Shown here: positions 7,845 to 17,100 of the stretch, one piece after another
Position numbering within the stretch: the stretch's first letter is position 1
How the letters are laid out: each line of letters starts with the position of its first letter
NCBI GenBank assembly: GCA_907163375.1
Contig: CAJQUW010011309.1
Coordinates: forward strand, 1 to 64,000
DNA length: 64,000 nt
From: Prostheceraeus crozeri
Taxonomy: Eukaryota; Platyhelminthes; Polycladida; Euryleptidae
Direction of reading: 5' to 3'
The notes under the pieces: model-generated
Databases searched by the model: none
Seen by the model: only the letters and a program-made list of their open reading frames with translations
Told to the model about the DNA's origin: nothing
Position numbers and translations under genes: made by a program

Positions 7845-9122
7845 ATGGAGTGTAAAACTTCCGGTTTTTGTTTGTTCGATCAACAAGCCATACAGACAGA
7901 TATTCTTAGTTCAAGTATTGTAGATTATCATCCTCGAACAGCTGAGAATGCTGGCCCCATTGAATTTGTTATTCCTGGTGGTAGTGATGACTACATAGAT
8001 TTGAGTTATGCGATGCTTGATTTGAGGTTTAGAATTCAGCAAGCAGATGGAACTGCTATTGACGATACACATAAAGTTGGACTGAACAATTTACCATTGA
8101 CTACATTACTTCGTGATGTTTCTCTAACGATTGGAGAGCAGCAAGTGGAAGGTGGTCAAAGCGATTATCCCTATAAATCATATTTCAATCATGTATCACA
8201 GTTTCATCCAGCAGCACAAAAAAGTCATATGGAAGCCATGGGATGGTACAGAGATGAAGCAGGAAAATTTGATGTTGAAACAAACAGTGGCTTTGTAAAG
8301 CGATCTGCTATGATTAAAGATAGTAGAGTATGTCAGCTATATGGTCCGCTGAATTTAGACTTCTTTAGACAGTCAAAGTTTTTACTGTGTAATACCAGCA
8401 TGCGACTCAAGCTGACATTGAATAAGCCTGAATTTGCGCTGAATGCATTTGCTAAAGTTGACAATTTTAGAATTCATGTGGAAGATATTGCACTTTACAT
8501 TCGTCGAGTAGTACCGAATCCAAGTGTCATTAGAGGGCATGCTGAAGGCCTTAACCGCCAAAATGCCATTTACCCCATTCAGCATACAAAGCTTCTCACC
8601 TTTACAATTCCGAAAGATCAAAAGAGTTTCATGAAAGATGGCCTCTTTCCATCGGAAGCACCGAAGCTCCTCATGGTGGCAATGGTTGAAAATGATGCAT
8701 TTAATGGTAATATAAAGAAGAATCCTTTCAATTTTAAACACAATCAGTTAAGTGAAATTGCTTTACGTGTAAATGGTGTGAGTCATCCTGGTCCACCCTA
8801 CAAACCAGATTTTGCTTCAGATCAATTTATGCGCAGTTATGTTGATTTTATGGATGTTTTTGGCTTTTACAATACGGATGACACCAACGGACTGACTATG
8901 AAAGAGTTTAAGAGTGGATATACTATTTATGCATTTGATTTGACTGCTGACAGCGATATTAGTGCACCCTATCGTCAAGCGAACGTGCCTCATAATATTC
9001 GTTTGGATTTAACGTTCAAAAGAACACTACCTGAGACGATCAATGTATTAATTTATGCAGTCTTCGATTCAAATATTGAAATTACAAAGTATCGTGACGT
9101 GATTCTTCAGTATAATCGTTAA
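7845..9122 (+). CDS. F54H12.2-type capsid protein (probable major capsid protein)
   Basis: The 425-residue protein follows closely the invertebrate family known as F54H12.2-like: an opening YHP followed by PIEFVIPG and DDYIDLSYAML, then a YPYKSY segment, a LFxPxxLDFFRQ-like region, an IYPIQHTKLLTFTIP segment, the signature NPFNFKHNQL (about 295-305), and an IxYAVFDSNIEI C-terminus. The pattern is all beta-strand, as expected for a jelly-roll capsid subunit. In related elements it is the abundant shell protein; I infer the same here. Its stop overlaps the protease ATG (TAATG), a layout that suits termination-reinitiation. Copy B: 43333-44602, broken. Confidence 0.8.
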   Translation: MECKTSGFCLFDQQAIQTDILSSSIVDYHPRTAENAGPIEFVIPGGSDDYIDLSYAMLDLRFRIQQADGTAIDDTHKVGLNNLPLTTLLRDVSLTIGEQQVEGGQSDYPYKSYFNHVSQFHPAAQKSHMEAMGWYRDEAGKFDVETNSGFVKRSAMIKDSRVCQLYGPLNLDFFRQSKFLLCNTSMRLKLTLNKPEFALNAFAKVDNFRIHVEDIALYIRRVVPNPSVIRGHAEGLNRQNAIYPIQHTKLLTFTIPKDQKSFMKDGLFPSEAPKLLMVAMVENDAFNGNIKKNPFNFKHNQLSEIALRVNGVSHPGPPYKPDFASDQFMRSYVDFMDVFGFYNTDDTNGLTMKEFKSGYTIYAFDLTADSDISAPYRQANVPHNIRLDLTFKRTLPETINVLIYAVFDSNIEITKYRDVILQYNR

Positions 9123-9583
9123 TGAGTTGGTTGACTGCTGACGATATTAAGACTAAAGTGCAGCGTAATGCAGACGAAGCGACGTTGAAAGCTTTCGATA
9201 ATGTCTATTCACTCGATACCTTACCACCTGCAGTAAATCACTATCCCATCTTTATTGTGCTAAACACTCATTCACAGAATTTAGGCGGTGAGCATTGGAA
9301 AGCGATCTTTATTGGAGAAGACCGACGTGGTGAACTATTTGACTCTCTTGCTCAACCTCCAAATATACCAACACAGCAGTGGTTGAGAAAACATACGCGT
9401 CAATATCAGCGAAATGAACGCATACTACAACATCCACTTTCATCAACGTGTGGTGCTTTTGTACTGTACTTCATCTTAAGACGTTTACATGTATCTCGAT
9501 TTGTATCTGTTATTCAAAACTTTTCATGTAATCCATCCTCTAATGAAAAAATGATTTGTAAGTTCTATCATGATTTGAAATAA
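9122..9583 (+). CDS. Adenain-type cysteine protease
   Basis: The 153-residue protein has the catalytic series of the C5/C48 clan: H58 in GEHWKAIF, D74 in ELFDSLA, an oxyanion glutamine candidate at Q103, and C110 in SSTCGAFVLYF. The length is slightly below adenain. It would mature core and minor capsid proteins in the virion. The ATG overlaps the capsid stop codon. The AATAAA poly(A) signal (9579-9584) overlaps its own stop, so the message ends at once. Copy B: 44602-45052, broken. Confidence 0.85.
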   Translation: MSWLTADDIKTKVQRNADEATLKAFDNVYSLDTLPPAVNHYPIFIVLNTHSQNLGGEHWKAIFIGEDRRGELFDSLAQPPNIPTQQWLRKHTRQYQRNERILQHPLSSTCGAFVLYFILRRLHVSRFVSVIQNFSCNPSSNEKMICKFYHDLK

Positions 9584-9614
9584 AAACATCATGTTGGAAA
9601 AATTGTTTTTTATT
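9579..9614. terminator. Compact convergent poly(A) region
   Basis: On the plus strand AATAAA at 9579-9584 overlaps the protease stop codon. On the minus strand AATAAA (complement of 9609-9614) overlaps the stop codon of the TBP-like ORF. The two convergent genes are therefore separated by only 26 bases, with a T-rich stretch between them. Confidence 0.6.
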
Positions 9615-10155
9615 TTACAATCCGCTGGGTACGTACATACTCAATGAGATAGTCTAGGATCATATTTGCTTGTACATGAGATTTTAGTCCAGTAATGATC
9701 ACTTTACTATTATGAAAGATTGCCACATGCACAGGTAACCAACAACTAATGAGAGCTGCAGGAAAAAGTTCGGGTTCATAACACAAACTGTAACTGCTGG
9801 TACGAATCTTCAAAAATGATAGACTGTCACTCAATTGAGTAGAGATCACCATATTGTCCACAGTCAGATTCGACATCACACACCTCTCCCTCTTCCATAT
9901 CCGACGTAGTAGTCTTTGTAGCTCTAAGCGCATTGACTGCGCCGATGAATGAGAAAGGGCGCCGAGAATCTGTACAGTCCCATTTGGGAAGAGTTGAAGA
10001 TTCCGTGAATTGTTCATCTTCACCACTAACATTTGAGGACGACCCGGGTAATACTTGCTGTTTGGAAGCTGTTGGTGTAATGTTGTGAGATCGATTTTGG
10101 TGTAGAGTCTGAAGCGACGGAGAATGTTGACGATGGTGTAGCGATGGCGCTTCAT
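9610..10155 (-). CDS. TATA-binding-protein (TBP)-like protein encoded by the Polinton
   Basis: Read from the ATG at 10155, the ORF is 181 residues, the length of the conserved TBP core. It shows the two-fold saddle repeat. Repeat 1 has YTIVNILRRFRLYTKIDL, YYPGRPQMLVVKM, LQLFPNGTVQILGA and SAQSMRLELQRLLRRI, which line up with the TBP NIVSTVNL, YNPKRFAAVIMRI, ALIFSSGKMVCTGA and helix segments. Repeat 2 has LTVDNMVISTQL, SLCYEPELFPAALIS, VHVAIFHNSKVIITG, matching QNMVGSC, SYEPELFPGLIYR and VLLIFVSGKVVLTG. Two of the four DNA-intercalating phenylalanines appear replaced by other large hydrophobic residues, so DNA contacts may differ. A TATAAAAG box lies 36 bases upstream at 10191-10198. It overlaps the 3' half of the PC4-like ORF in another frame. 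Copy B keeps a counterpart at about 45095-45629. I am fairly sure of the fold; the role as the element's own initiation factor is inference. Confidence 0.8.
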   Translation of the reverse strand: MKRHRYTIVNILRRFRLYTKIDLTTLHQQLPNSKYYPGRPQMLVVKMNNSRNLQLFPNGTVQILGALSHSSAQSMRLELQRLLRRIWKRERCVMSNLTVDNMVISTQLSDSLSFLKIRTSSYSLCYEPELFPAALISCWLPVHVAIFHNSKVIITGLKSHVQANMILDYLIEYVRTQRIVK

Positions 10156-10477
10156 GATGAAAGAATGAGTAAATTGAGCGATGTACCTTCCTTTTATACT
10201 TTTCCCAACTACCTTGATGAAATGTGAAGTTAGTATGAAGTTGGGAATGATAGAGTTGAATTCGCCGATTGTTGACGCGCAACCAGATGCGATTTCCAAT
10301 ACGTGAATGTCTTTTCATATAGAAGTATTTTAAATCCTTCATGATATGATGTAGAGATTGAAAATGGCGATAAGATAAAGCAAACTCTCTTCTCACATTT
10401 CCAGTTGAATCTTTGAAATAGACGTTTCGATCATGATCCGTTTCAATACGTTGTAGGGAATCTAATTTCCAACTCAT
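9827..10477 (-). CDS. PC4-like protein 1, with an alternative-frame tail over the TBP-like gene (216 aa)
   Basis: Residues about 1-110 repeat the fold pattern of the 118-aa ORF just upstream: a strand pair with DRNVYFKDSTGN, a turn, a helix FQSLHHIMKDLKYF, then a second strand pair and helix (RRIQLYHSQ, WEKYKRKVHRSI). This resembles the p15/PC4 C-terminal domain (strand, GKV, GISL, helix), apparently as a tandem pair. Residues 110-216 lie over the TBP-like gene in another frame and are acidic and Ser/Thr-rich (DMEEGEVCDVESD). The tail could be real or simply open by chance. A TATGCAAA box lies 29 bases upstream. PC4 binds ssDNA and works with TBP and TFIIA, so the pairing with the TBP-like gene is notable. 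The PC4 assignment is tentative. Confidence 0.5.
   Translation of the reverse strand: MSWKLDSLQRIETDHDRNVYFKDSTGNVRREFALSYRHFQSLHHIMKDLKYFYMKRHSRIGNRIWLRVNNRRIQLYHSQLHTNFTFHQGSWEKYKRKVHRSIYSFFHHEAPSLHHRQHSPSLQTLHQNRSHNITPTASKQQVLPGSSSNVSGEDEQFTESSTLPKWDCTDSRRPFSFIGAVNALRATKTTTSDMEEGEVCDVESDCGQYGDLYSIE
10191..10198 (-). promoter_or_regulatory. TATAAAAG box of the TBP-like ORF
   Basis: On the minus strand GTATAAAAGGAAGG ends about 36 bases before the ATG at 10155. It lies inside coding sequence of the PC4-like ORF, in which the same bases encode a KYKRK stretch. Copy B keeps the box (near 45670). It is the classical TATA type, not the TATGCAAA type. Confidence 0.5.
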
Positions 10478-10499
10478 GGTGCGTGATAGTCATGTCTGA

Positions 10500-10856
10500 T
10501 TAAGATTTGCATAGTAGGGCGATGAACTCACGACGAATAAATGTCATGATGGAGCGATGTATGTATCTTCTATACTTCTCCCAATTGTATTTGCGAAATG
10601 AGAAACAGTTTGCGGAATGAGAATGGTAGATTTGAATTTCATTTCTGTAATGTTGAAGCCAAACTTGATCACCCAGGGAGATGAATCTTAATGTTTCAAA
10701 ATATTCCAAATCCCTCATGATATCATTGAGGTTGACAAATTGTCGCCATGTTAATGTAATTCCTCTTGATGTATGACCATGAGAATTTTTGAAATGTACG
10801 TTTCCATCACGATCAACTCTGATATATTGTAGAGAGTCCAAAATCCAAGTCTTCAT
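10500..10856 (-). CDS. PC4-like protein 2 (118 aa)
   Basis: I take the ATG at 10856; the upstream in-frame codon is not ATG. The protein is a paralogue of PC4-like 1: LQYIRVDRDGNVHFKNSHG, then GITLTWRQFVNLNDIM (which resembles the GISL-x-x-x-QW-x-x-L-x-x-x-I of PC4), then a second copy of the strand-helix plan with QIYHSH and NWEKYRRYIHRSIM. The whole gene would be one double PC4-like domain. It is separated by 35 bases from the divergent penton/spike-like gene and by 22 bases from PC4-like 1. Copy B: 45990-46340. Confidence 0.5.
   Translation of the reverse strand: MKTWILDSLQYIRVDRDGNVHFKNSHGHTSRGITLTWRQFVNLNDIMRDLEYFETLRFISLGDQVWLQHYRNEIQIYHSHSANCFSFRKYNWEKYRRYIHRSIMTFIRREFIALLCKS
10506..10513 (-). 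promoter_or_regulatory. TATGCAAA box before PC4-like 1
   Basis: On the minus strand TATGCAAA ends 29 bases before the ATG at 10477. Copy B has the same site with one base changed. Its use on the minus strand, at the same distance as on the plus strand, argues against chance. Confidence 0.5.
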
Positions 10857-10861
10857 GATGT

Positions 10862-10869
10862 TATGCAAA
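10862..10869 (+). promoter_or_regulatory. TATGCAAA box in a 35-bp divergent promoter
   Basis: TATGCAAA lies between the ATGs at 10856 (minus) and 10892 (plus), ending 22 bases before the plus ATG. Copy B keeps it at 46346-46353 between the same genes. A single box may serve both directions. Confidence 0.5.
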
Positions 10870-10891
10870 GTTGCAGATTAGCAATATAAAA

Positions 10892-12289
10892 ATGTCGTTT
10901 TATCATATTTTGCTTAGCAATGCGGCTACAAAGAGATTTACTAGTAATCGAGCCGCAGTCTTTTCTACTCCCATTGATCATGCACAACAGCTAAATGGGA
11001 ATTGGGAAGTGGGTGTCACTCAACTTGTTTATAGCAACTGTGTCTATACTTTTGATCATGAGGTGATGACTATTAATATGAGACGTACAGCTGCTTACCA
11101 ATGTGAAAAGGGCTGCCGAGTATACATTCCACAGTGGTCAAAGAAAGATCTCTTATCATGTAAAAAGTTTATATATGATTTCTTGAATAAAGCGTGTAAA
11201 CATATTGCCCAATTTACTCCACACAATGATGATTATACTTATATACATCATGTAGTTGAGAAAGATTGGATTGTTGGTTTAAGTCCAAGTTTAAGAAATG
11301 ATTTAGGTTACCTCGCTAGCGCCTTGACAAGCTATGATAATTTTAACGTTAATTACCACATAAGTGCTCATAAACAGTTAATATATCGAGAGGAAGCTTA
11401 TTATGTAGATCTTATTCCAAAAAATGAGAAGACGTTGGTGAAGAAGATTGTGATTAAGCCAAGAAAGACAAACATGACTCCTGAAACATTATTGAAGAAA
11501 TTTAATTATCTCCTTCGAGTTGATGGTAAACAAGTGGCAACATTGACTTATATTAAATCATCTAATCATATTGCAATAAGTAAATTAAATGATGATGATC
11601 TAGTATTAATTTGTTCAAAAGATTTTCATCAGTTCTTGCGACATCATTCTGCAGCTGTTCATGGAAAATTTAATATGCAACATTTACCATGTGAAAGGTC
11701 AAATCAATTTGATACAGAATGGAGCGTATCTTTATACAGAAAGTGTGTAGAGCCTTTCGGTGGTATCTTACATGAAACAAGAGTGCTGATGCCTCGCATC
11801 ATTACTTCAGTTAAATTGGTTGTAGATTATTTAAATGAAGTGATTAATGACCAACATATTTCATTTTCTGAAAAAGAAGGTACTTTGTCTCTCACTATAA
11901 GTGGAAAAGGTATTGAACTAATTATGGATAAAACTCTAATGGACATTTTGGGTTTTGACCAAAATATCTTTAAAAGTGGTACTGTAACCAAAGCTAGCGC
12001 AGACATGTCGCTATCGCGTCGTATTAACTATTTTCAGATATATTCCAATATTGGTGAAGATGTACGTGTGGGAGATGTTGAAGCTCCATTGTTAGCAATG
12101 ATACCATACCAGCCAAAGAGCTGCAGTATTTTATCTGAGCATACTTTCAAGAAAGTGCATTATACAAAGCTGAAATCAAACTACATCCCACAAATTGATA
12201 TTGCCATTTATGACGATGCTGGTGCGTTGATTCCTTTTCATAAAGATGCTGTGACAAGTATCACACTCCATTTCCGAATGAAGAGTTAA
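10892..12289 (+). CDS. Penton/spike-like structural protein 1 (465 aa)
   Basis: The start is the ATG at 10892; the longer frame to 10871 begins without ATG. The protein opens MSFYHILLSNAATKRF and continues with QQLNGNWEVGVTQL, which is the start pattern (FYVTLPSN...LxGxWEVxLxxI) of a widespread Polinton structural family in invertebrates. The rest is strand-rich without a catalytic motif. A paralogue follows directly at 12329, and a third relative appears as a fossil at 61520. The family is usually found with F54H12.2-type capsids. Its exact place (penton, vertex or fibre base) is inference. Copy B: part at 46383-46850. Confidence 0.6.
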   Translation: MSFYHILLSNAATKRFTSNRAAVFSTPIDHAQQLNGNWEVGVTQLVYSNCVYTFDHEVMTINMRRTAAYQCEKGCRVYIPQWSKKDLLSCKKFIYDFLNKACKHIAQFTPHNDDYTYIHHVVEKDWIVGLSPSLRNDLGYLASALTSYDNFNVNYHISAHKQLIYREEAYYVDLIPKNEKTLVKKIVIKPRKTNMTPETLLKKFNYLLRVDGKQVATLTYIKSSNHIAISKLNDDDLVLICSKDFHQFLRHHSAAVHGKFNMQHLPCERSNQFDTEWSVSLYRKCVEPFGGILHETRVLMPRIITSVKLVVDYLNEVINDQHISFSEKEGTLSLTISGKGIELIMDKTLMDILGFDQNIFKSGTVTKASADMSLSRRINYFQIYSNIGEDVRVGDVEAPLLAMIPYQPKSCSILSEHTFKKVHYTKLKSNYIPQIDIAIYDDAGALIPFHKDAVTSITLHFRMKS

Positions 12290-12295
12290 TGCAAA
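12288..12295 (+). promoter_or_regulatory. ATGCAAA box before structural protein 2
   Basis: AATGCAAA ends 33 bases before the ATG at 12329 and only 3 bases before an earlier in-frame ATG at 12299. The usual distance in the other genes favours 12329 as the true start. Confidence 0.4.
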
Positions 12296-12328
12296 CGTAT
12301 GCTAATATATTTTTCCAATGTGAATAAT

Positions 12329-13849
12329 ATGGAAAGTGAAAATAAGGACTCGTTTCTAATCTACTTGCCCAGTAATGCTTCTATGAATAAATTTCCCAAA
12401 AATAAACCATCAGACTATCGAGTAGAATTAAATCGCCCACTGCATTTAGAAGGTGAATGGGAGGTTGGCGTTTCTAGTATTTGCTATGATAGCAATATTC
12501 AGAATGTGAATGATTTGGAAGAAATGATATTGACTCCTCGCACCCATGATGGAATAACGATGAATAATGCATTTCAGTTCCCATACAATTTAACATCAGA
12601 TGGAAAGTGGAACTATGAATGGATTCAGATAAAATCAGATTCTTATGAGCCATTTGGGAATGAGAAAATTATTAAGGCATTCAACAGTGGTAATACTTCC
12701 ATCATGAAGAATAAAAATCAGAAAGCTTATGAGTTTACTATCTATCATTGGAGTGGGAGACAGTTCCTCCGCTTTCATTCTTTTACTAAAGGTCTTACGC
12801 TGAGGTTGGATAGTGAATTCTATCCGCATCTCGGTTTTGGTCATGGACTACATCTAACGTCAATTGCTACTGCAAATGTTAGAAAAGTTTATTCAAATCG
12901 AATCAACAAATTTCATTATAGATTTAAAATATTTGATGAAGATGTTGTAGAATGCGAAGAACGCATCATTTTGAAAAAGCGTGGTGTTCAACCTTTATCA
13001 CTTATTGAGTTAGTAAAACGATGGAATGAGACTGTGGGTAAGAAGTATGGAGAGAAAATTATGGCGGACAAAAATAAGTTGGTTATTCAGAAATATAATG
13101 ACAAACTTACAGTTTATTTCTCTCCAACCTTGCGTCATTTTGTAAGACATTATACACCTATTATTGGAAGCGGTGTGGTATATGCTTCTCATGAATATCA
13201 CACTAAAGCTGATTCAGTTAATGATGAATGGTGGGTGGACATCTATGGCGATCGCATCAAGAAAATTTACCAGTCTTATGAAGAATCTAAAGTTGCTATC
13301 AATATAATGCCGCGTCTATATCATACAGTTGAAAGCTTCATTCATGTAGTAAATCCTTATATACAACAGAAGTTGAAGCATGTGATGAAAAGTAAATATG
13401 ATGTAAAGACACACCACATTTCGTTTTCAATTGAAAATCAACGCGTTGTTCTGAGACTGGGTGATGACATTCAATGTCAATTGAGTAAAAATTTGAAAAA
13501 ACTCTTTGGTTTTTCAATGCTACAAACTGTGTTTGCTGCTGCGCATACGATTGGTATAGAAACACCAATGACACTTGATAAACATGAACAGCACCTTTAC
13601 ATTCAAAGTGATTTGATTCTACCTATTTCTGTTGGTGAGAAAAAAGAATACATTTTACGTGATTTCATTCATGATAAAGACGCTTCATATGGAATAGTCG
13701 AGAAGATGTTTGAATCTATTTTCTATCATCCCGTCGTCAAACAAACTATACCCTCTATTGCTATCAAAATTACCAATGGTTTACAAGAGTGCATCCATGT
13801 GAAAGATACTAAATCCCTCATAACGTTAGTGTTTCGGAAAACAAAGTGA
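12329..13849 (+). CDS. Penton/spike-like structural protein 2 (506 aa)
   Basis: From 12329 the protein opens MESENKDSFLIYLPSNASM and PLHLEGEWEVGVSSI, the same opening pattern as its upstream neighbour, so the two are tandem paralogues that have diverged well beyond the first 60 residues. Repeated strand-rich modules with LRF/LRL turns follow. No protease, nuclease or lectin motif is visible. Two versions of one structural subunit could occupy different vertices or form a heteromeric spike. The stop lies in front of a convergent poly(A) region shared with the polymerase. Confidence 0.6.
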   Translation: MESENKDSFLIYLPSNASMNKFPKNKPSDYRVELNRPLHLEGEWEVGVSSICYDSNIQNVNDLEEMILTPRTHDGITMNNAFQFPYNLTSDGKWNYEWIQIKSDSYEPFGNEKIIKAFNSGNTSIMKNKNQKAYEFTIYHWSGRQFLRFHSFTKGLTLRLDSEFYPHLGFGHGLHLTSIATANVRKVYSNRINKFHYRFKIFDEDVVECEERIILKKRGVQPLSLIELVKRWNETVGKKYGEKIMADKNKLVIQKYNDKLTVYFSPTLRHFVRHYTPIIGSGVVYASHEYHTKADSVNDEWWVDIYGDRIKKIYQSYEESKVAINIMPRLYHTVESFIHVVNPYIQQKLKHVMKSKYDVKTHHISFSIENQRVVLRLGDDIQCQLSKNLKKLFGFSMLQTVFAAAHTIGIETPMTLDKHEQHLYIQSDLILPISVGEKKEYILRDFIHDKDASYGIVEKMFESIFYHPVVKQTIPSIAIKITNGLQECIHVKDTKSLITLVFRKTK

Positions 13850-14154
13850 AGTCTTTATACAACATTTATTGAAATATGTACATGAATGTGAAGGAATAGA
13901 CTTTATACAACATCCACTGAAAATATATACATGAGCGCACTTCAATAAACATTGTTATATACAAAAAGTCTTTTTACTTCGTGAAGGGTGGAAATATACA
14001 GGGATAGGAAAAATGTCTTTCAGTGGAAAAGTCATCACATGGGGAATGTACAGATGTGGACACATATTCACAAGGAAAAAACAATCTCATGCGATACATA
14101 AAACAACAATGTTTATCTACAGAAATCAACATCAAAATACTAAGTTAAGGATGA
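13850..14154. terminator. Convergent 3' region between structural protein 2 and polymerase B
   Basis: A block of about 50 bases (CTTTATACAACAT...) occurs twice in tandem at 13853-13945. AATAAA is present on the plus strand at 13944-13949 and on the minus strand at 13865-13870, each on the correct side for one of the two convergent genes. The remaining bases up to 14154 show nothing else. Confidence 0.5.
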
Positions 14155-17100
14155 TTATGCTAAGACGTCTCCTGAATGTGGTAGTGTGAGTTTAATTCTT
14201 TTGGGTGGTGGTATGTTTGTGTCAGGATGTCCATGTGGAAGAGATATGTTGTGTTCTAGCCAGCACCTCTTATCCTCCCATGCTGAAAGCGCCCGTTTCC
14301 TAAAAGTATGAGTTTTGATCTCATGCGACTTAGATTTTAAGATTGTCATATTGACAAACGTTATATTTTTATTTCTATAGGCTTTCCTGAAATTCTTATG
14401 TTTCATGTTAGAGACCAATGATCTTGATATGCCTTTAGCGCGCTTAATGCTATCATCACTATCCTTTAATTTCATAGAATACATTTTAGGGCGGAGGAGA
14501 ATCATTTCAGCTATCTCCTTCCCTGCTGTCTCATCCTTAAAGCAGCCAAGTTTTGCCTTATTTTTGATGGAGTATAGTGGATGATTAGCAGGATAATTTG
14601 ATGTATCAAAATATCTTTCTAAAGATTTTCCTACTTCATTAAAATTTAAATCTTTTTGAGTGGTAATACCTAAAAAGAAACTATCTGTGTCACCACCCAA
14701 CAAACGAACCTCTTTTACGAGAGGACACGGTTTTAGTATTTTATAGAAGAGTTGATACATTTCAAGCTTGGAGTAATCTAGAACAGCTTGACCAATATAG
14801 ATGGGTTTGCACAACTCAACTTCAGATTTTATCATTTTAATACCTACAAGATCCTCATCGATTATGTCTCTATCGATGAATAGAGGTGATGAGATCAATT
14901 TGTGATACTTTTGATCATCATTAACTAGTTTGTAGTTTACGCGCTTTCTAACATCCTCCATCGTCTTACCAAATAGACTGTTGTTCTTATATTTATAAAA
15001 ATCTTTTTCAAAATTATTTTGGGCTAGTGCACGTTTCTGACTGTTACTATCTATGTAGGGTTTGAGGAAGGCTTTCTGTCTAAATTTAATAATGCGGTGA
15101 ACTCTTTTTAAAATCATGCCCATTTCTAAATAAAATTTTAAGATGCTAAAGTGGACTAGATAGTTTTCCTTATCATATTGAGTGAGTAAAAGTTTGCGAC
15201 AAGGCTTATACTTGGGTTGTCCACATGATTCTAAATCTTTATGAAATTGTTTCATAAAGTCGGAAAACATATCTTTACTCACTTCACCTGATTCGGGTGC
15301 GAGTGGAAAATCTACGGTTTTATGTTTAATATTATTTGGATAGATTAGATCTATCTCAAAATAATATCCCCATTCACCTTCATCTGGAATTGCTAGTATG
15401 TTGGAAGGGTTGGAGAAATGTTGAATTTCACTATCATCTAACCAGCTAAACTCAGAGTGAGGTAGCGGTTTGGATAATGAACTACCATACAAATTATTTT
15501 GGTCATAATACTTCAGATGAGTCTGGTCATTACCTACTATTTTTGATTTTAACCTATGTTTATTTACAAATGTGAGACCACCGCGAATTCCTCGCTCAAA
15601 TAAATTATACATCTCTGGATCTTGTAAGAGATGAATGGTCTCACCAGTCATTTTAAAAGCAGACTTAAATGACATGGCTGGCAGACTGACAAAGTGGACG
15701 GGATCTAACTTATCTTCTTCTAATGCCACTCGTCGAAACTCCTGAAATACATCAGCCAGCAAAAATACATCTAACTTAAGGTAGGCAATCATATATTCAC
15801 CAAATGTATGGCAGTCAAATTTTATCCATGCATCTTGTGCATGATCATAATCTTCGGTCTTACATTCTGCGCCGCTCAAATCATTTTTAAATTTATCTAT
15901 GGGCGGAAGAGAAGTCTCGCCGAGTTTACTAATTGCATCAAAATATGCATATGGAAAGACTCCTTTCCGTGTGATGACTTCATCGGTTAGATTTGGATAT
16001 TGTTTCTTAAGATTTTGTGTTAGTGGAAGAGACTTTAGATTTTGCACGAGAGAGGCCAGTGATGCAGTCATAAATTGGTAGGAATCTAAAAATTTTATAT
16101 CAAAATAGACCGTCTTATTTTCTTTAGTTTTATCGACAGGCACTTTTGCTGTCATGGCCATAAACTTCTCTCTCGTTTGTGCTATTACATCAAGCTTCCA
16201 CTCTTTCATTTGACCTAAACCTCCTTTTATTATCATATGGCTGTCGTAGCCCTTGAAATTATGGAAAATGACGGGTAATGTACGCCGCTTCATCCTCAGC
16301 GAAAAATTACATTTTGAACAGAGTGCGTTTCTAAATTTACCAGTGATGTGGTCATGGTCGCGCACTTTCTTAATCTTATCATCGTCAAATGTTTTCCTAC
16401 ATTTGGGGCAAACGTTGCAACTATCAAATTTTGCTTGATCATCTGCTGTCATATGCAATGATCTGCGATAGAGTTCACCATCATACTTTTGTTGAAATTT
16501 TACAGCCTGTTCGAGGAATTGTAGGAATTGGTAAATACAATCCTCACCTTGCCAGACGTGCATTTTATTTTTTCTATTTTGGAAATGGTCATGCCATACT
16601 TCATAGCAGGAAATGGCTGCTGGTCGATGGATGTTATCATCGATATAACATTCGATGTCAGCATAGATGACACGAAGAGGACTTAGTTCATCGCCATTCT
16701 CTCTATATGAAAACTCCTTATCTTTGGGCATGCGTTCCATTTGCAGTTTACCTCGCTTACACCACTCATAATGAGTTTCAAATTTGTTTTTACTCCTAAA
16801 GTTCCGAATGCATCTGTCACAGTAATAAATCTCTGATGAGGTAGAATTTCTTAAGTGGTGGTATAAGCGAGAGATTTTGGGAATGCCGCAGTAGTGCCAT
16901 TCCTCACTATCATCCTGTCTTACTAATAAAAGGTTGACAACATGATCATAACAACTCGAACGCGAGTTGTAGCGCACACCCTTCAATCCCTTTTCCCAAA
17001 CATGGAGAACTATTTTAATGTTGTTCAATTTTTCAAATTTTTCTATATCTTTAATTTTCATATCGTCACTATTACAGTCATCGAAGTTTAATTCATTCTC

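Noticed and set aside
8382-8741. 119-residue minus-strand frame inside the capsid gene
   Set aside because: It is the antisense shadow of the conserved capsid frame and has no features of its own.
7845-13849. Adenovirus, virophage or giant-virus insertion
   Set aside because: Gene content includes a chromodomain integrase, terminal inverted repeats and an F54H12.2-type capsid, which together indicate a Polinton rather than those groups.
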